Assembly (NCBI GenBank): GCA_944472135.2
Contig: OX235264.1
Span: 93,258,319 to 93,322,318 of the forward strand
Reading direction: 5' to 3'
Origin: Trichobilharzia regenti
Taxonomy: Eukaryota; Platyhelminthes; Trematoda; Strigeidida; Schistosomatidae
DNA: 64,000 nt
Shown here: positions 42,561 through 53,324 of the stretch, in pieces
Layout of the letters: every line of letters begins with the position of its first letter
Numbering within the stretch: the first letter of the stretch is position 1
Position numbers and translations under genes: made by a program
Notes under the pieces: model-generated
Told to the model about the DNA's origin: nothing
Database searches by the model: none
Seen by the model: the letters and a program-made list of their open reading frames with translations, nothing else

Positions 42561-42844
42561 TTGAAAACATCGTATATGCATCAATGTCTTCCTTTTTCTC
42601 TTCTTCAATATGAAATACTGGAATTCAGCTTTTCAAAGTCAATCCACTTGTTCGTTCAGTCGTGAGACTTGCAGGAAATGTGAGTTATGAACTTTGAATT
42701 TTTATATACTAAATATTACTTTGTTATAACACTTGTGTTTTCATTACGGTTACTGTTATTATTTATTATTTTTATCATTAAAACGCTAACTTAGTATTAT
42801 AATGAGTACTAAATGATGTACCACGTAAAATCTTATAGTTTGTA

Positions 42845-43065
42845 TGAAGGCTGGGATACGGCACGGACGGCCAGACAGAAACATCCCTCCCCAACAAGTA
42901 TTTGACTTGAAGTCTATTCCACAAGACAGTAAAGCAGCGTTAGGAGCTATACCCCATGGTTAATGGTAATTAGTACGCCATTTGAATCTTGAATATCCTT
43001 GAACACATGTACACCAGAAGTTTTTAAAATATGGGTCTATGCCTACCTGTCTGATTGTCACCACT
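42845..43065. repeat. Interspersed repeat (also at 58745-58990)
   Basis: 'ggctgggatacggc.cgg...cagac' through 'cttgaagtctattccacaag.cag...gcagcgttaggagct' and 'acgccatttga' matches 58755-58935 in order. Non-coding repeat of unknown class. Confidence 0.65.
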
Positions 43066-43069
43066 AGAT

Positions 43070-43680
43070 GCTACCACAAGTCAGTGAATCGAGGTTAGAA
43101 AGAAACAACAAACAAATATAGCAGAGCCTCTATTCAGTTGTTACTATGCTCAATGGAACTATAAAGGTTGATTTATCTCCAGTTTTATGTCAATTCATGC
43201 CACTGAGTCAGGCCAAACAACTAATCTGAACCATATTGAAATCATTTCAAATGAAATCTATCCTTATTTTTCAAGCATGAGAGATTGAATTTGAAATATA
43301 GATTCACCACACCCAATTCCTACTCCCCCTCCTCCCGTTAATCCACGTAGTTATGATTCTTTTTAATTGCTTATTTTCGGTAATTTCACGTTTGGCTTTA
43401 TAATTTCATAATAGAATTATTAAAGTTAGACATTTCTATACCAATGCGATGAATAGAAGTAAAGCTCAAGCATATATTTGGCCGCTTTATTCATTTAGTT
43501 ACTATACAAGCTAGAATTACTACCTGCAGAAGACGTATGATGGCGATTGCCTTATACAAAAGCTGAGATTTTATAAATTCGACTTTATTATAAATCTGTT
43601 AAAGGTATCAATATTAAATAGCAAAACGTCCATAAAACTAACAACATCGCCTTGATAATCATTCATTCGGCACCACAGAT
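43070..43680. other. No feature recognised
   Basis: Non-coding AT-rich sequence ahead of the palindrome. Confidence 0.4.
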
Positions 43681-44057
43681 TTATAACTAAAAACAGTTTT
43701 TTTGTTCAGCGAGGGAATTTCTTTTCAACGATTTCATTTTCAAGCTGTGCAGTCGTATTTATATTACAGAAAGAGGTTATTAAGTGGCACTAAATAATTG
43801 CTCAGTCAATATACATATATATGTGATAAGAATAACGATAATTAAACTGTTACAAGGCGTAGAGTTGAAGTGGATAAATTACAGAATTATTGAAGATTGT
43901 TTTATAAGTGGATTGATGTCAAAAATGTTTTGAAAATGTTAAGTGTTGTCTAAAAATTTAAAAAAATTAGGAGTACCATTACGATAAGAATGAAGATGTG
44001 AAGTGAAGTGGAAAGAATTGAAGTGGTAAAATAAAATAAAAACTAGAAAGAACATTA

Positions 44058-44970
44058 TTATGACCAAGGTGAAGAAAGGGGTTTGACAAAACGTTTTTGA
44101 ACACATAATTTAGGTTTCTGTTCATGTATAGCTAAAGCTTCGGCTATGCATAAGTGAAGAAAACGTAAACTTTTGGATCGATTCGATTTTGCCATGTAGA
44201 TAACTTTGAAAGATGAATCACGTGGGGCTAAATGACCAGACTCTAACAGGTGATCACAAATAGACGACTTCGCAGTTCTACGTTCGCCTTTCATTAACCA
44301 AACCGGATAGTGTTCAGCTACACGTTTTCGGAGATTACGCTTACAACGTCCAATATAAACAGCTCCACAAGAGCGGGTAAATGAGTAAATGCACATAGAT
44401 GTGGACAAAAGCGGTAATCTATCCTTGACGTATTGTCTGATCATATTTCGGCTGGTAAAAACTAGTTGCAGGTCAGCTGCAGGAAAAGTACGTTTAACAC
44501 ATTTAGATAAACGGTTTTTAATCAATTCTGAAATGGTGTCACCTTTGAATGCTAGACTCATAAACAGTTTTTTCTTTGGTACTGTGACTTGTCCAGGGGC
44601 GGATTCTTTCTTGATGTTACGTTCAATGAACCTTGTAGGATAACTATTGTTAAGGAGATTTGATCGAAGGTTATCTAGTTCCCTATCGAGTGTCTCTGCA
44701 GAGCAGATTTTACGAATCATGGAGCATAAGGAATGAATAAGATTTCTCTTTCTCCCTAAAGGTATCCAACTGTTGAAGTTAGTGTACTGCCCCCCAGTGA
44801 ATGTTGGCTTTCGGTAAATCGACCTTAACAGCGTTCCATTCTCTCTTCTATCTAGCTTAACATCAAGAAAGTGAAAAGAGGAATTCGACTCTTCTTCGAC
44901 CGTGAAAAGCAAAGATGGGTGATAAGCATTAAATATTCCAAGAAGTTCGGTAGTTGAAGAGTTTTCGTTA
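44058..44970 (-). CDS. PLE protein C-terminal part (post-RT to GIY-YIG), left arm
   Basis: Open minus frame from the palindrome spacer to a stop at 44058; the first residues (44971-45044) come from the spacer and plus copy and are not native. Blocks: ELLGIFNAYHPSLLFTVEEE, FHFLDVKLDRRENGTLL, SIYRKPTFTGGQYTNFNSWI, NNSYPTRFIERN, FMSLAFKGDTISELIKNRL, FTRSCGAVYIGRCKRNLRKR (GIY-YIG catalytic opening with Y-I-G and R), EHYPVWLMKGERRT, ending CVQKRFVKPLSSPWS. The endonuclease part is uninterrupted. The reverse transcriptase is missing entirely. Confidence 0.9.
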
Positions 44971-44988
44971 AAGGAAATCATCGACAGT

Positions 44989-45945
44989 TTGTTTATGTAT
45001 AAAAGATATATTGATGATACCTTCATTGTATGGGATAAAAACACTTCAACTGCCGAACTTCTTGGAATATTTAATGCTTATCACCCATCTTTGCTTTTCA
45101 CGATCGAAGAAGAGTCGGATTCTTCGTTTCACTTCCTTGATGTTAAGCTAGATAGAAGAGAGAATGGAACGCTGTTAAGGTCGATTTACCGAAAGCCAAC
45201 ATTCACTGGGGGGCAGTACACTAACTTCAACAGTTGGATACCTTTAGGGAGAAAGAGAAATCTTATTCATTCCTTATGCTCCATGATTCGTAAAATCTGC
45301 TCTGCAGAGACACTCGATAGGGAACTAGATAACCTTCGATCAAATCTCCTTAACAATAGTTATCCTACAAGGTTCATTGAACGTAACATCAAGAAAGAAT
45401 CCGCCCCTGGACAAGTCACAGTACCAAAGAAAAAACTGTTTATGAGTCTAGCATTCAAAGGTGACACCATTTCAGAATTGATTAAAAATCGTTTATCTAA
45501 ATGTGTTAAACGTACTTTTCCTGCAGCTGACCTGCAACTAGTTTTTACCAGCCGAAATATGATCAGACAATGCGTCAAGGATAGATTACCGCTTTTGTCC
45601 ACATCTATGTGCATTTACTCATTTACCCGCTCTTGTGGAGCTGTTTATATTGGACGTTGTAAGCGTAATCTCCGAAAACGTGTAGCTGAACACTATCCGG
45701 TTTGGTTAATGAAAGGCGAACGTAGAACTGCGAAGTCGTCTATTTGTGATCACCTGTTAGAGTCTGGTCATTTAGCCCCACGTGATTCATCTTTCAAAGT
45801 TATCTACATGGCAAAATCGAATCGATCCAAAAGTTTACGTTTTCTTCACTTATGCATAGCCGAAGCTTTAGCTATACATGAACAGAAACCTAAATTATGT
45901 GTTCAAAAACGTTTTGTCAAACCCCTTTCTTCACCTTGGTCATAA
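44989..45945 (+). CDS. PLE protein C-terminal part from the YIDD box to GIY-YIG, right arm
   Basis: 318-residue plus frame. Starts FMYKRYIDDTFIVWDKN, so it contains the RT catalytic Y-I-D-D box at its very beginning. It then has all blocks of the left arm with few changes (IEEESDSS for VEEESNSS; RQCVKDR for RQYVKDR). GIY-YIG at about 212-300: CGAVYIGRCKRNLRKRVAEH, then SSICDHLLESGHL. No stop, but the N-terminal RT is absent, so this is a 5'-truncated copy. Its 3' UTR runs to 46320. Confidence 0.92.
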   Translation: MFMYKRYIDDTFIVWDKNTSTAELLGIFNAYHPSLLFTIEEESDSSFHFLDVKLDRRENGTLLRSIYRKPTFTGGQYTNFNSWIPLGRKRNLIHSLCSMIRKICSAETLDRELDNLRSNLLNNSYPTRFIERNIKKESAPGQVTVPKKKLFMSLAFKGDTISELIKNRLSKCVKRTFPAADLQLVFTSRNMIRQCVKDRLPLLSTSMCIYSFTRSCGAVYIGRCKRNLRKRVAEHYPVWLMKGERRTAKSSICDHLLESGHLAPRDSSFKVIYMAKSNRSKSLRFLHLCIAEALAIHEQKPKLCVQKRFVKPLSSPWS

Positions 45946-46439
45946 TAATTTTCTTTCTAGTTTTTATTTTATTTTACCACTTCAATTCTTTCCACTTCAC
46001 TTCACATCTTCATTCTTATCGTAATGGTACTCCTAATTTTTTTAAATTTTTAGACAACACTTAACATTTTCAAAACATTTTTGACATCAATCCACTTATA
46101 AAACAATCTTCAATAATTCTGTAATTTATCCACTTCAACTCTACGCCTTGTAACAGTTTAATTATCGTTATTCTTATCACATATATATGTATATTGACTG
46201 AGCAATTATTTAGTGCCACTTAATAACCTCTTTCTGTAATATAAATACGACTGCACAGCTTGAAAATGAAATCGTTGAAAAAAAATTCCCTCGCTGAACA
46301 AAAAAACTGTTTTTACTTATGAATAAATGGGTATTTTTCATGATTTGAAAGTATAGATTTCTTATATTTTCTTATACTCAAATTTTGTTTGAACATCTAA
46401 TCAGAATTTGATCTTAACTTATTAACCTTGGTAATATGG

Positions 46440-46690
46440 ATCTCCGGAGTAATGACAATTTTTCGGTTGCAAAGTGCTAAGCGAAGGGTAGGAGCAGTAT
46501 AAGTCCTGTCTATGCCTCCAGGTAGTCCTTCGTACAGAACTTCACTGGTCGTGTCTCTTTATTAACAACTGTTTCTTTTTAAGGATGATTGCTTTCATTT
46601 TATTGTACACACTGTCCATTTGTCTTCTGATAAATCTATTAGGACAACCCATTTTGAGTAGTGTCTTATAAGTTTATTTATTTATACATA
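46440..46690 (-). mobile_element. PLE fragment (minus), small
   Basis: Minus frame reads KTLLKMGCPNRFIRRQMDS and KAIILKKKQLLIK, followed by 'LPGGIDRTYTAPTLRLAL'. The first block is the PLE '..nGyP..fi' stretch, and the second corresponds to the 'yrGLP..ie' region before the endonuclease. Short, so moderate certainty. Confidence 0.55.
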
Positions 46691-48200
46691 CATATGGGTG
46701 TATAACCTCTTGGTCTCCGAGTGGTATACAGGGTTTTTGAATGGACATCTGCACTATATCCTTTTCACTGTAGTCCCCTCCATCTGGCACCACGTTTACT
46801 TATATTTCCTCATATGCCTTCCCCCTCCCCAGACGACCGCTACATGACCCTCGGAAAAACGTCAAACCCCTGTTTTTATTCGGCTGCCGCTCCAGTGCCT
46901 CACTTGCGATGTTGCCCAACGGTCTCCTCAGCGTGTGTCCTATTCTTCTTCATTTTATTCAGAATAGTTTTTTTTAAGCAATTTGCTATTGATTGGGTTC
47001 GTTGCCTGAATTTTTCGATAATTGCTTCTGACTGGCTATTTGGTTTTTAATAATATGGAACCAATGAAAGAGGTTGCTGACAAAAGTAACCCCCTCCCCA
47101 GTGGAAAAGCTTTTCGTGATGCGTTGACTAATTTTCTTTCCCATATCGAAGAACTGACTGACTTGAGAGTTATAATGAAAATCCAAATTGTAGTTCTTTT
47201 TACTGAATGCAAAAGTATTCCACACCGATTTCACAGTGTTGATGATGGTGATGGATACAACCTAATTTTTCCAAAGAATGATTGGTACAGACCCTACTTG
47301 CATCTAACTTAATCGATTACATGAATGGATATAAAGCTATAAATGTGGTGTATGCTGTCATAAAGACGTAGTTTTTATTTAGATGTATGAAATGTACATT
47401 CGCTGTACATCGTAGAAGTAGTTCCTTCGGGAATAGTAACTACGCTTTCAACATCAATCTGCCTTTCGATTATATGCTAGCATACAAATTCCACTGCCTT
47501 CATCACGTGTAAATTAGTGTATAGTAATGAGGCAACTCAAAACTACATTTGCTTTCTTTATGCATTAACATCACCTGAATTAGAGGTGAATTCGAAGATG
47601 CCGTGCACACTACTTGTTTATGTGTAGCGGTTTTAACAGTCGCCTTAGCCACATTGAATGTTGTATAGCAGGTGGAATTATACATGCCTAGAACTTAGGG
47701 AAACAGGAGTTCTTGATTAATATACTTAAGACAGACCATATAATCTTGATGTTTAACATCAGAGGCTTTACGGGGGGAAATCTAGATTGCCTCAGAATTT
47801 TGCTTACCATGTTTTTCTTCAGTTCTTCAAACGTAGTTAATAGCGGATTTCTCATCCTAAGATATCCAGCTGCCAAAATTTTGAGATTTCGGTGCCTCAC
47901 TTCTGACCAGAAATTACTGGGAATATGTTATGAAAAATACGGCAGTTAAGTCGGATGTGCTACTTCGATAACCGGAGTAGGAGTGTTTTTGTATTTTGAT
48001 AGAATTCTGTCTAAATCTATCATTCCTATTTAAAAGATTTGCATTCGTCATTTATGACATTTCATATAATTTTTAAGAGTCGATTTGTTTTTAGAGTTTG
48101 AAAATTCTTCTCATGTTCTTTAGTGACCTGAAGTTCTAGTGCGAAGTCCCGACCAATCAGGTATGAGGATTCAGATCGGATTCAGATTTATTGCTTGGAG
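46690..48200. other. No confident feature
   Basis: Open frames at 46721-47050 and 47022-47312 show no recognisable domain. The 46700-46990 stretch resembles an interspersed repeat ('ctcttggtctccgagtggta' start, box-A-like). Otherwise nothing could be assigned. A frame-preserving host exon here cannot be excluded, but no splice-consistent pair was found. Confidence 0.35.
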
Positions 48201-48221
48201 ATACAAGGCTCGAAGCCTATG

Positions 48222-49405
48222 TTAATCCTCTTCCACTAAAATTCCGTGGTTCTTCAAACCAATCTTCAATGAATCATTTGCGGTTCCAGAAACCAAATCT
48301 TCTGCGAGTCGATTCCAACGGTTTGTGACTAAGTTTGAGAACCAGTAAATTCCGGCATATATTTGGAACTCTGGGTTGATGTACCAGTTCATTGAGTTGA
48401 CTGCTGAGACGATCGGATTTATATCAGCTTTACAAACGTTTGATCGAGTTGGGGTTTTGGCCCTTGCTGCTGTTGCTGTGAACTTGAAAGTGATCACAGC
48501 ATTATCACTTCTTTCTAAAGGAGGAAGATGTTGGATGAGATCCACGCCCTCACAGTGGGAGTACTCTAGGTTCAGAGTTGAGGAGTGTTGTGAGCCACAG
48601 AGCGTGGGCTTGATGACACGTTTGACTAGGGCAAGTAATATACTAGATTCTAGCAGTTTGTGATCAAGGGAGTTGACTGAGAATAGAGTTGTTAGGCTCG
48701 TCCAGTCCACTGTCGGGGCGTTGAAGTCGCCAACTACGAGACTTCGACATTTCGAAGTCCAGGAGCCTAGCTTTTCTATTAGGAAATCATCTGCACTGCA
48801 GTCAGGACTGCGGTATATAGCAATTAGGTCAATGTCTTGGCCTATGCATTTAAGTCTGCAGCGTAAAGTTCGCACGATTCACTTTCGTGAGCAAGTGCTT
48901 CGACACTACACACGGTTAAGCATTTCTTGAGGTAGATGACTACCCCACCTCCTTTGCGGTTTATTCGGTCTACCCTGTGCACTTCGAAGTTTGGCAGGTT
49001 AACTTCGTTGTCAGTGACATCGGGTGTAAGCCATGTCTCTGTGATGATAATTGCATCCGGATTTCCGGAGTCTATCATATTAACCAGCTCAGTCCGTTCG
49101 CTCAACAGGCTGCGGGCGTTTGTGCAGCGAACTGTCAACTCAGTGTGGTGCTTCCATAGACTACCCACAGAGGTTTCGGGACCATCAAACTACGAACTTT
49201 GATGACCCCAAAAAACCCTTAATCTTAAGGTTCTTTTCGCCGTTTCGACGTCGTTTGCTTAATTCTAGGGCCACAAACTGTCTTTTGACACGGTCTGCTA
49301 GGCTTAAGTCGGCACGGACATATATGCCTGATCCTTTAAGAATTTGATAGTTGCTTAGAGTGGCATCCTCCTCTTCTTGGGAGTTTAGTACGACTTTGAG
49401 GAGAC
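48222..49405 (-). mobile_element. CR1-like LINE copy E, start of ORF2 (endonuclease)
   Basis: Minus strand from 49405: GSGIYVRADLSLADRVKRQF (end of ORF1), a spacer, then an AP-like endonuclease: TVRCTNARSLLSERTEL (catalytic N), DAIIITETWLTPDV (ITET, catalytic E), INRKGGGVVIYLKK, one frameshift near 48850, DIDLIAIYRSPDC, LVVGDFNAPTVDW (GDFN), RSDNAVITFKF (catalytic SDH altered to SDN). The element ends within a decayed linker at 48222. It is continuous with ORF1 at 50358-51206 but separated by an RTE insertion. Confidence 0.88.
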
Positions 49406-50340
49406 CTACAGGCCTCCAAAGCCTCAGTATGGTCGAGGGTGTGTGCCTTGCGCTGCGGGTTGGCCACCCCTCCGCACACCTCTTGAAATGCTCCCATATG
49501 ACCGGGCGTCTTACATAGCCTCTCCTGAGGAAGTCCTACTGACTGCTTTCACGTGGCGGAAGTGTTTTTCACCGAAGTTAGAGGGCAAAAGCGGATGCCC
49601 GGCGCTCTTCACCGGGTTGACTGTCCATTGGATGACAGTCTAGGGGAGATGGCTAAACCCTGATTCCAAACCTCCAACGACTGGCGTATGAAGCTCACCG
49701 GAGCTCACCGGCAGACGTATGGACAAAGGGCTTGTTGGTTTTCCTGGATGTCTGGCCCCATTCAAAAAGGCGTATGAACCGGACTCCGGTCACCGGCTGC
49801 CAATGGATAGTGGACTCCCTACTCCACTCCCACTGCCTTGTAGGTCACACTTGGTTGTGTAAAGGCTAGAGCTGCACTCTCAAACAAAAGTCCGAGCGAT
49901 GCTGGGGACATCACTCGTACCAAATTCCCATGAAACTTCATGAACTCTCTTACAAACAACTCTCACCATGCTACGGCGTTCCCGGTAAGCGACGCAAATT
50001 CCAGTACTGGTCCAACAACGTCGCCTTTGGTGGTTTGGCCATGTTCTGCGCCGACCAGATGACGATCTGGTCAAATCAGTTCTAAATCCCTCGCCATTTC
50101 CATATTGGCGATGTCGCAGGGGTGGACAGCTGAAAACATGGCTTGGTACAGTCAAGGCTGATATGGAGTGCCTGGGGCTACAAACCGTCTACGGACTCCG
50201 TCTGTGGAACAAGAATTGGATAACCCTGTCGCAAAACCTTTCATCAGATCGCCGCGCCTGGGCAGCGATGATTCGAGATGTTCATGAAGCCGGCTCATCC
50301 TCCCGTAGGAGATAGCCGAAGTAAAGTAAAGTAAGTACAG
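49406..50340 (+). mobile_element. RTE LINE 3' end inserted antisense into LINE copy E
   Basis: Plus strand. From about 50020 a readable RTE C-terminus: FGHVLRRPDDDLVKSVL, PSPFPYWRCRRGGQLKTWL, VKADMECLGLQTVYGLRLW, DRRAWAAMIRDVHEAGSSS, stop; then a 3' tail of (AAAGT)n at 50318-50338, typical of RTE ends. The GC-rich upstream part (49406-50000) has no clear frame and is probably the 5'-truncated rest of the same insertion. It splits copy E between ORF1 and ORF2. Confidence 0.8.
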
Positions 50341-50357
50341 ACTGATTTACTGTAGGG

Positions 50358-51206
50358 TCAGGCTTTTGGCCCATCTCTACATACGCTGTGTATTGTTATG
50401 CCTGATACTGTCTTTGGCAGTAGCTTATCTAAAAGGGGCTTGACCAAGCTTAGGTCATGTTGGAATCTGGCCTTGGGATCGGAGGCCAGTGACTCTTCCA
50501 CTTTGTGGAGAATGAGCGACCTGTCAGAGGGACCAGGTTTGCTTGCCGTGGCTTTCTTGCTCTGTAGCGTAAATGTCTTTTTGTCCTTCGTGGGCAGTGC
50601 AGCCGATGTGTTGTCCTTATCTAGACTTTTGCGAGAGACTACATTACGCCATTTATTGGCGTCCTCCTCGCTAATCGTAGTCGATTTTATCCGCCTGCTA
50701 TTCACCGGTGTGGATGAGGCTTGATCTACCAGTCCCTGGGCGACTTGAGTTGCAGGTTTTCGACCCCTGGTACGCCTCTTCTTCGTGGCAGTCTTTCCGT
50801 TACTGTCACTGGATGACTTATCGGGTATCGTGGGGGCAGCGTGGGTGTCTGGAATATGGTGGGTGCTATTCTGTGCTGAAGGGCACTCACTCATTGACAG
50901 AGACGCATCAGGAACATGTACTGTTTTGTCGATGACGCTAGTCACGTCATCGTTGTCTGAGCAATAGTCGGTCTTCTCCTGTGGTGGAAGACCCTTGCAG
51001 TCCATGAGCTTTAGAGCCCCACTGAGAGTGGCAATAGCTTCTGTTATACGGAATTTAGTTGTACTACAACAGCCATTGCACAACCAGCTTGCTAGAGGTT
51101 TGCAGCAGCGTTTGTATGCTGCAGGAGTTAGGTTTGTACACATACTATGGAACCATCTCTTGCAGTTATCACACTGCATTCCCTCATACACTGGAAGTTG
51201 GCACAT
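50358..51206 (-). CDS. LINE ORF1 protein with PHD finger (copy E)
   Basis: 282-residue frame starting MCQLPVYEGMQCDNCKRWFH. The Cys/His pattern C-x-C-K-RWFH-x-C ... W-x-C-x-G-C is a PHD zinc finger, seen in ORF1 of several CR1-clade LINEs. After it: a Ser/Thr-rich linker, a basic segment (ATKKRRTRGRKPATQ), and a C-terminal helix-like part (HDLSLVKPLLDKLLPK). The frame ends in GPKA, close to the point where the RTE inserted, so the native C-terminus continues at 49405. ORF1 proteins bind element RNA; here the PHD may mediate multimerisation or histone contact (inference). The upstream limit is probably a little before the methionine. Confidence 0.85.
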   Translation of the reverse strand: MCQLPVYEGMQCDNCKRWFHSMCTNLTPAAYKRCCKPLASWLCNGCCSTTKFRITEAIATLSGALKLMDCKGLPPQEKTDYCSDNDDVTSVIDKTVHVPDASLSMSECPSAQNSTHHIPDTHAAPTIPDKSSSDSNGKTATKKRRTRGRKPATQVAQGLVDQASSTPVNSRRIKSTTISEEDANKWRNVVSRKSLDKDNTSAALPTKDKKTFTLQSKKATASKPGPSDRSLILHKVEESLASDPKARFQHDLSLVKPLLDKLLPKTVSGITIHSVCRDGPKA

Positions 51207-51489
51207 GACCCTTCGGCAGGGGTTCCTTTTGATCGGGATGCTTTTTAGAGCCGATTGGGGAAAAACGATTTAAATACGACTTCATCAGATTACGTTAAAC
51301 TAAAAGTTCATAGTCGTAGATAACTGAATATGAAAATATATGTGTAGTGTGGAGTATACAACTGGGTGTATGTGTGCATGGGTAAACAGTTGTAAAACAT
51401 TTGTTAGCCTCTTCATAAAAAGATATAGACAATCGGGAATTTTGACCAAGTATGATTAATTGTTGATACATATACATTTTTATTTATTA

Positions 51490-51985
51490 ATCAGGATTCA
51501 CCTTGCATCAGCTAACATCACACCTTCACATCTGTTCAAACTAATGGGATTCACCCATATATGTAGGGCTTCTGCAGTCAGTCTTTCTTTATACGAACCA
51601 AAACCTCTCCGTAGAACCTCAGTCCTATCAAAGTCGATTTTGTGTCCCGTTTCTATCGAATGGAGTGCAATCGCTCATTTGTTTCCTGGCTTCTTTAAGT
51701 CTGCAGAGGTCTTTGGAACCACCTTTCGAAATTTAGTTGGTGGATGGTGACTAGCAGTGGAATCCAGGATGCACATTTCGTCCCATTTAGGACTCGTCAA
51801 CTAGGTGTACCTGCATTCCGCAGTGAGTGATGATGTACCCACCGAGGCTCGAACCTGTCGACATTGTTTATGCTCTTTCACTCATATATTTACCTGTCTG
51901 GAAGTTTCTGCTACATATACGGAGTCACAGTCTCCACAATTGATCTGGTACACACATTCCTGTTGGTTTTCTTGTTCTATTTTAT
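51490..51985 (-). mobile_element. PLE GIY-YIG remnant (second subfamily)
   Basis: Minus frames: ECVYQINCGDCDSVYVAETS (GIY-YIG opening), KEHKQCRQVRA, AIALHSIETGHKIDFDRTEV (catalytic region), GSYKERLTAEALHIWVNPIS, LNRCEGVML, an intact-looking end of a PLE of the class also present at 16370-16585. Several stops. Confidence 0.8.
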
Positions 51986-52044
51986 CCTTAACATTCACCA
52001 GTGATGAGCGTGAGGTGTTAGTTCTACGAAAATACACCCAATTC

Positions 52045-53110
52045 TGGACGTAATGGAACACCTGTACGTCTCCTCAAAGTCGTACTAAACTCCCAAGAAG
52101 AGAGGGATGCCATTCTAAGCAACTATCAAATTCTTAAAGGATCAGGCATATATGTTCGTGCCGACTTAAGCCCAGCTGACCGTGTCAAAAGACAGTTTGT
52201 GGCCCTAGAATTAAGCAAACGACGTCAAAACGGCGAAAAAAACCTTAAGATTAAGGGTTTTTTGGGGTCATCAAAGTTCGTAGTTTGATGGTCCCGAAAC
52301 CTCTGTGGGTAGGTCGCGGAAGCACCAAATTGAGTTGACAGTTTGCTACACAAACGCCCGCAGCCTGTTGAGCGAACGGACTGAGCTGGTTAATACGATA
52401 GACTCCGGAAATCCGGATGCAATTATCATCACAGAGACATGGCTTACACCCGATGTCACTGACAACGAAGTTAACCTGCCAAACCTCGAAGTGCATAGGG
52501 TAGACCGAATAAACCGCAAAGGAGGTGGGGTAGTCATCTACCTCAAGAAATGCTTAACCGTGTGTAGTGTCGAAGCACTTGCTCACGAAAGTGAATCGTG
52601 CGAACTTCTACGCTGCAGACTTAAATGCATAGGCCAAGACATTGACCTAATTGCTATATACCGCAGTCCTGACTGCAGTGCATATGGCTTCCTAATAGAA
52701 AAGCTAGGCTCCTGGACTTCGAAATGTCGAAGTCTCGTAGTTGGCGACTTCAACGCCCCGACAGTTGACTGGACGAGCCTAACAACTCTATTCTCAGTCA
52801 ACTCCCTTGATCACAAACTGCTAGAATCTAGTATATTACTTGCCCTAGTCAAACGTGTCATCAAGCCCACGCTCTGTGGCTCACAACACTCCTCAACTCT
52901 GAACCTAGAGTTCTCCCACTGTGAGGACGTGGATCTCATCCAACATCTTCCTCCTTTAGAAAGAAGTGATAATGCTGTGATCACTTTCAAGTTCACAGCA
53001 ACAGCAGCAAGGGCCAAAACCCCAACTCGATCAAACGTTTGTAAAGCTGATATAAATGCGATCGTCACAGTAGTCAACCCAGTGAACTCGTACATCAACC
53101 CATAATTACA
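52045..53110 (+). mobile_element. CR1-like LINE copy F, ORF1 end and ORF2 endonuclease
   Basis: Plus-strand fragment of the same subfamily as copy E, beginning just downstream of 'ggacgtaatggaacacctg'. It reads VRLLKVVLNSQEERDAILSN, IYVRADLSPADRVKRQF, then the endonuclease (52305-53105) in one frame: CYTNARSLLSERTEL, ITETWLTPDV, GGGVVIYLKK, LIAIYRSPDC, VVGDFNAPTVDW, RSDNAVITFKF. It stops at 53105. The frame here is better preserved than in copy E (no frameshift). With copy E it forms a head-to-head pair about 3 kb apart. Confidence 0.87.
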
Positions 53111-53324
53111 AGTCGATGGCGGATTGAACCAATTTAAAAAAATTTTCTCCAATGTATTGTACTTTTTATCATTTTGTCTCTTCCTAATTTTTTAAAGTAA
53201 AGCGTTTTCAACCTAAAATCTGTATTTTTATTAATTTCGATTTTTTCCTTCTCTTTACACTCACATTTCGCTCTGCTTCCTTGCGGAATGTGTGTGGGTT
53301 CATATATTGAATTGGTTCGGCGTA

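Larger units (their letters stand above)
43684..46320. repeat. Giant palindrome made of two PLE 3' halves
   Basis: Left arm 43684-44966 and right arm 45037-46320 are inverted copies about 1.28 kb long that differ at only a few sites; the spacer is 70 bp. Each arm holds the PLE C-terminal coding part and the complete 3' non-coding end. Outer ends are the matching 'agtaaaaacagtttttttg' / 'caaaaaaactgtttttac'. The spacer carries unique sequence on the left and, on the right, the extra YKRYIDDTF codons of the plus copy. Confidence 0.95.

Noticed and set aside
46721..47312. Two overlapping plus frames (109 and 96 codons)
   Set aside because: No recognisable domain, low-complexity pyrimidine-rich codons in the first, no splice-consistent neighbours; the first begins in an interspersed repeat.
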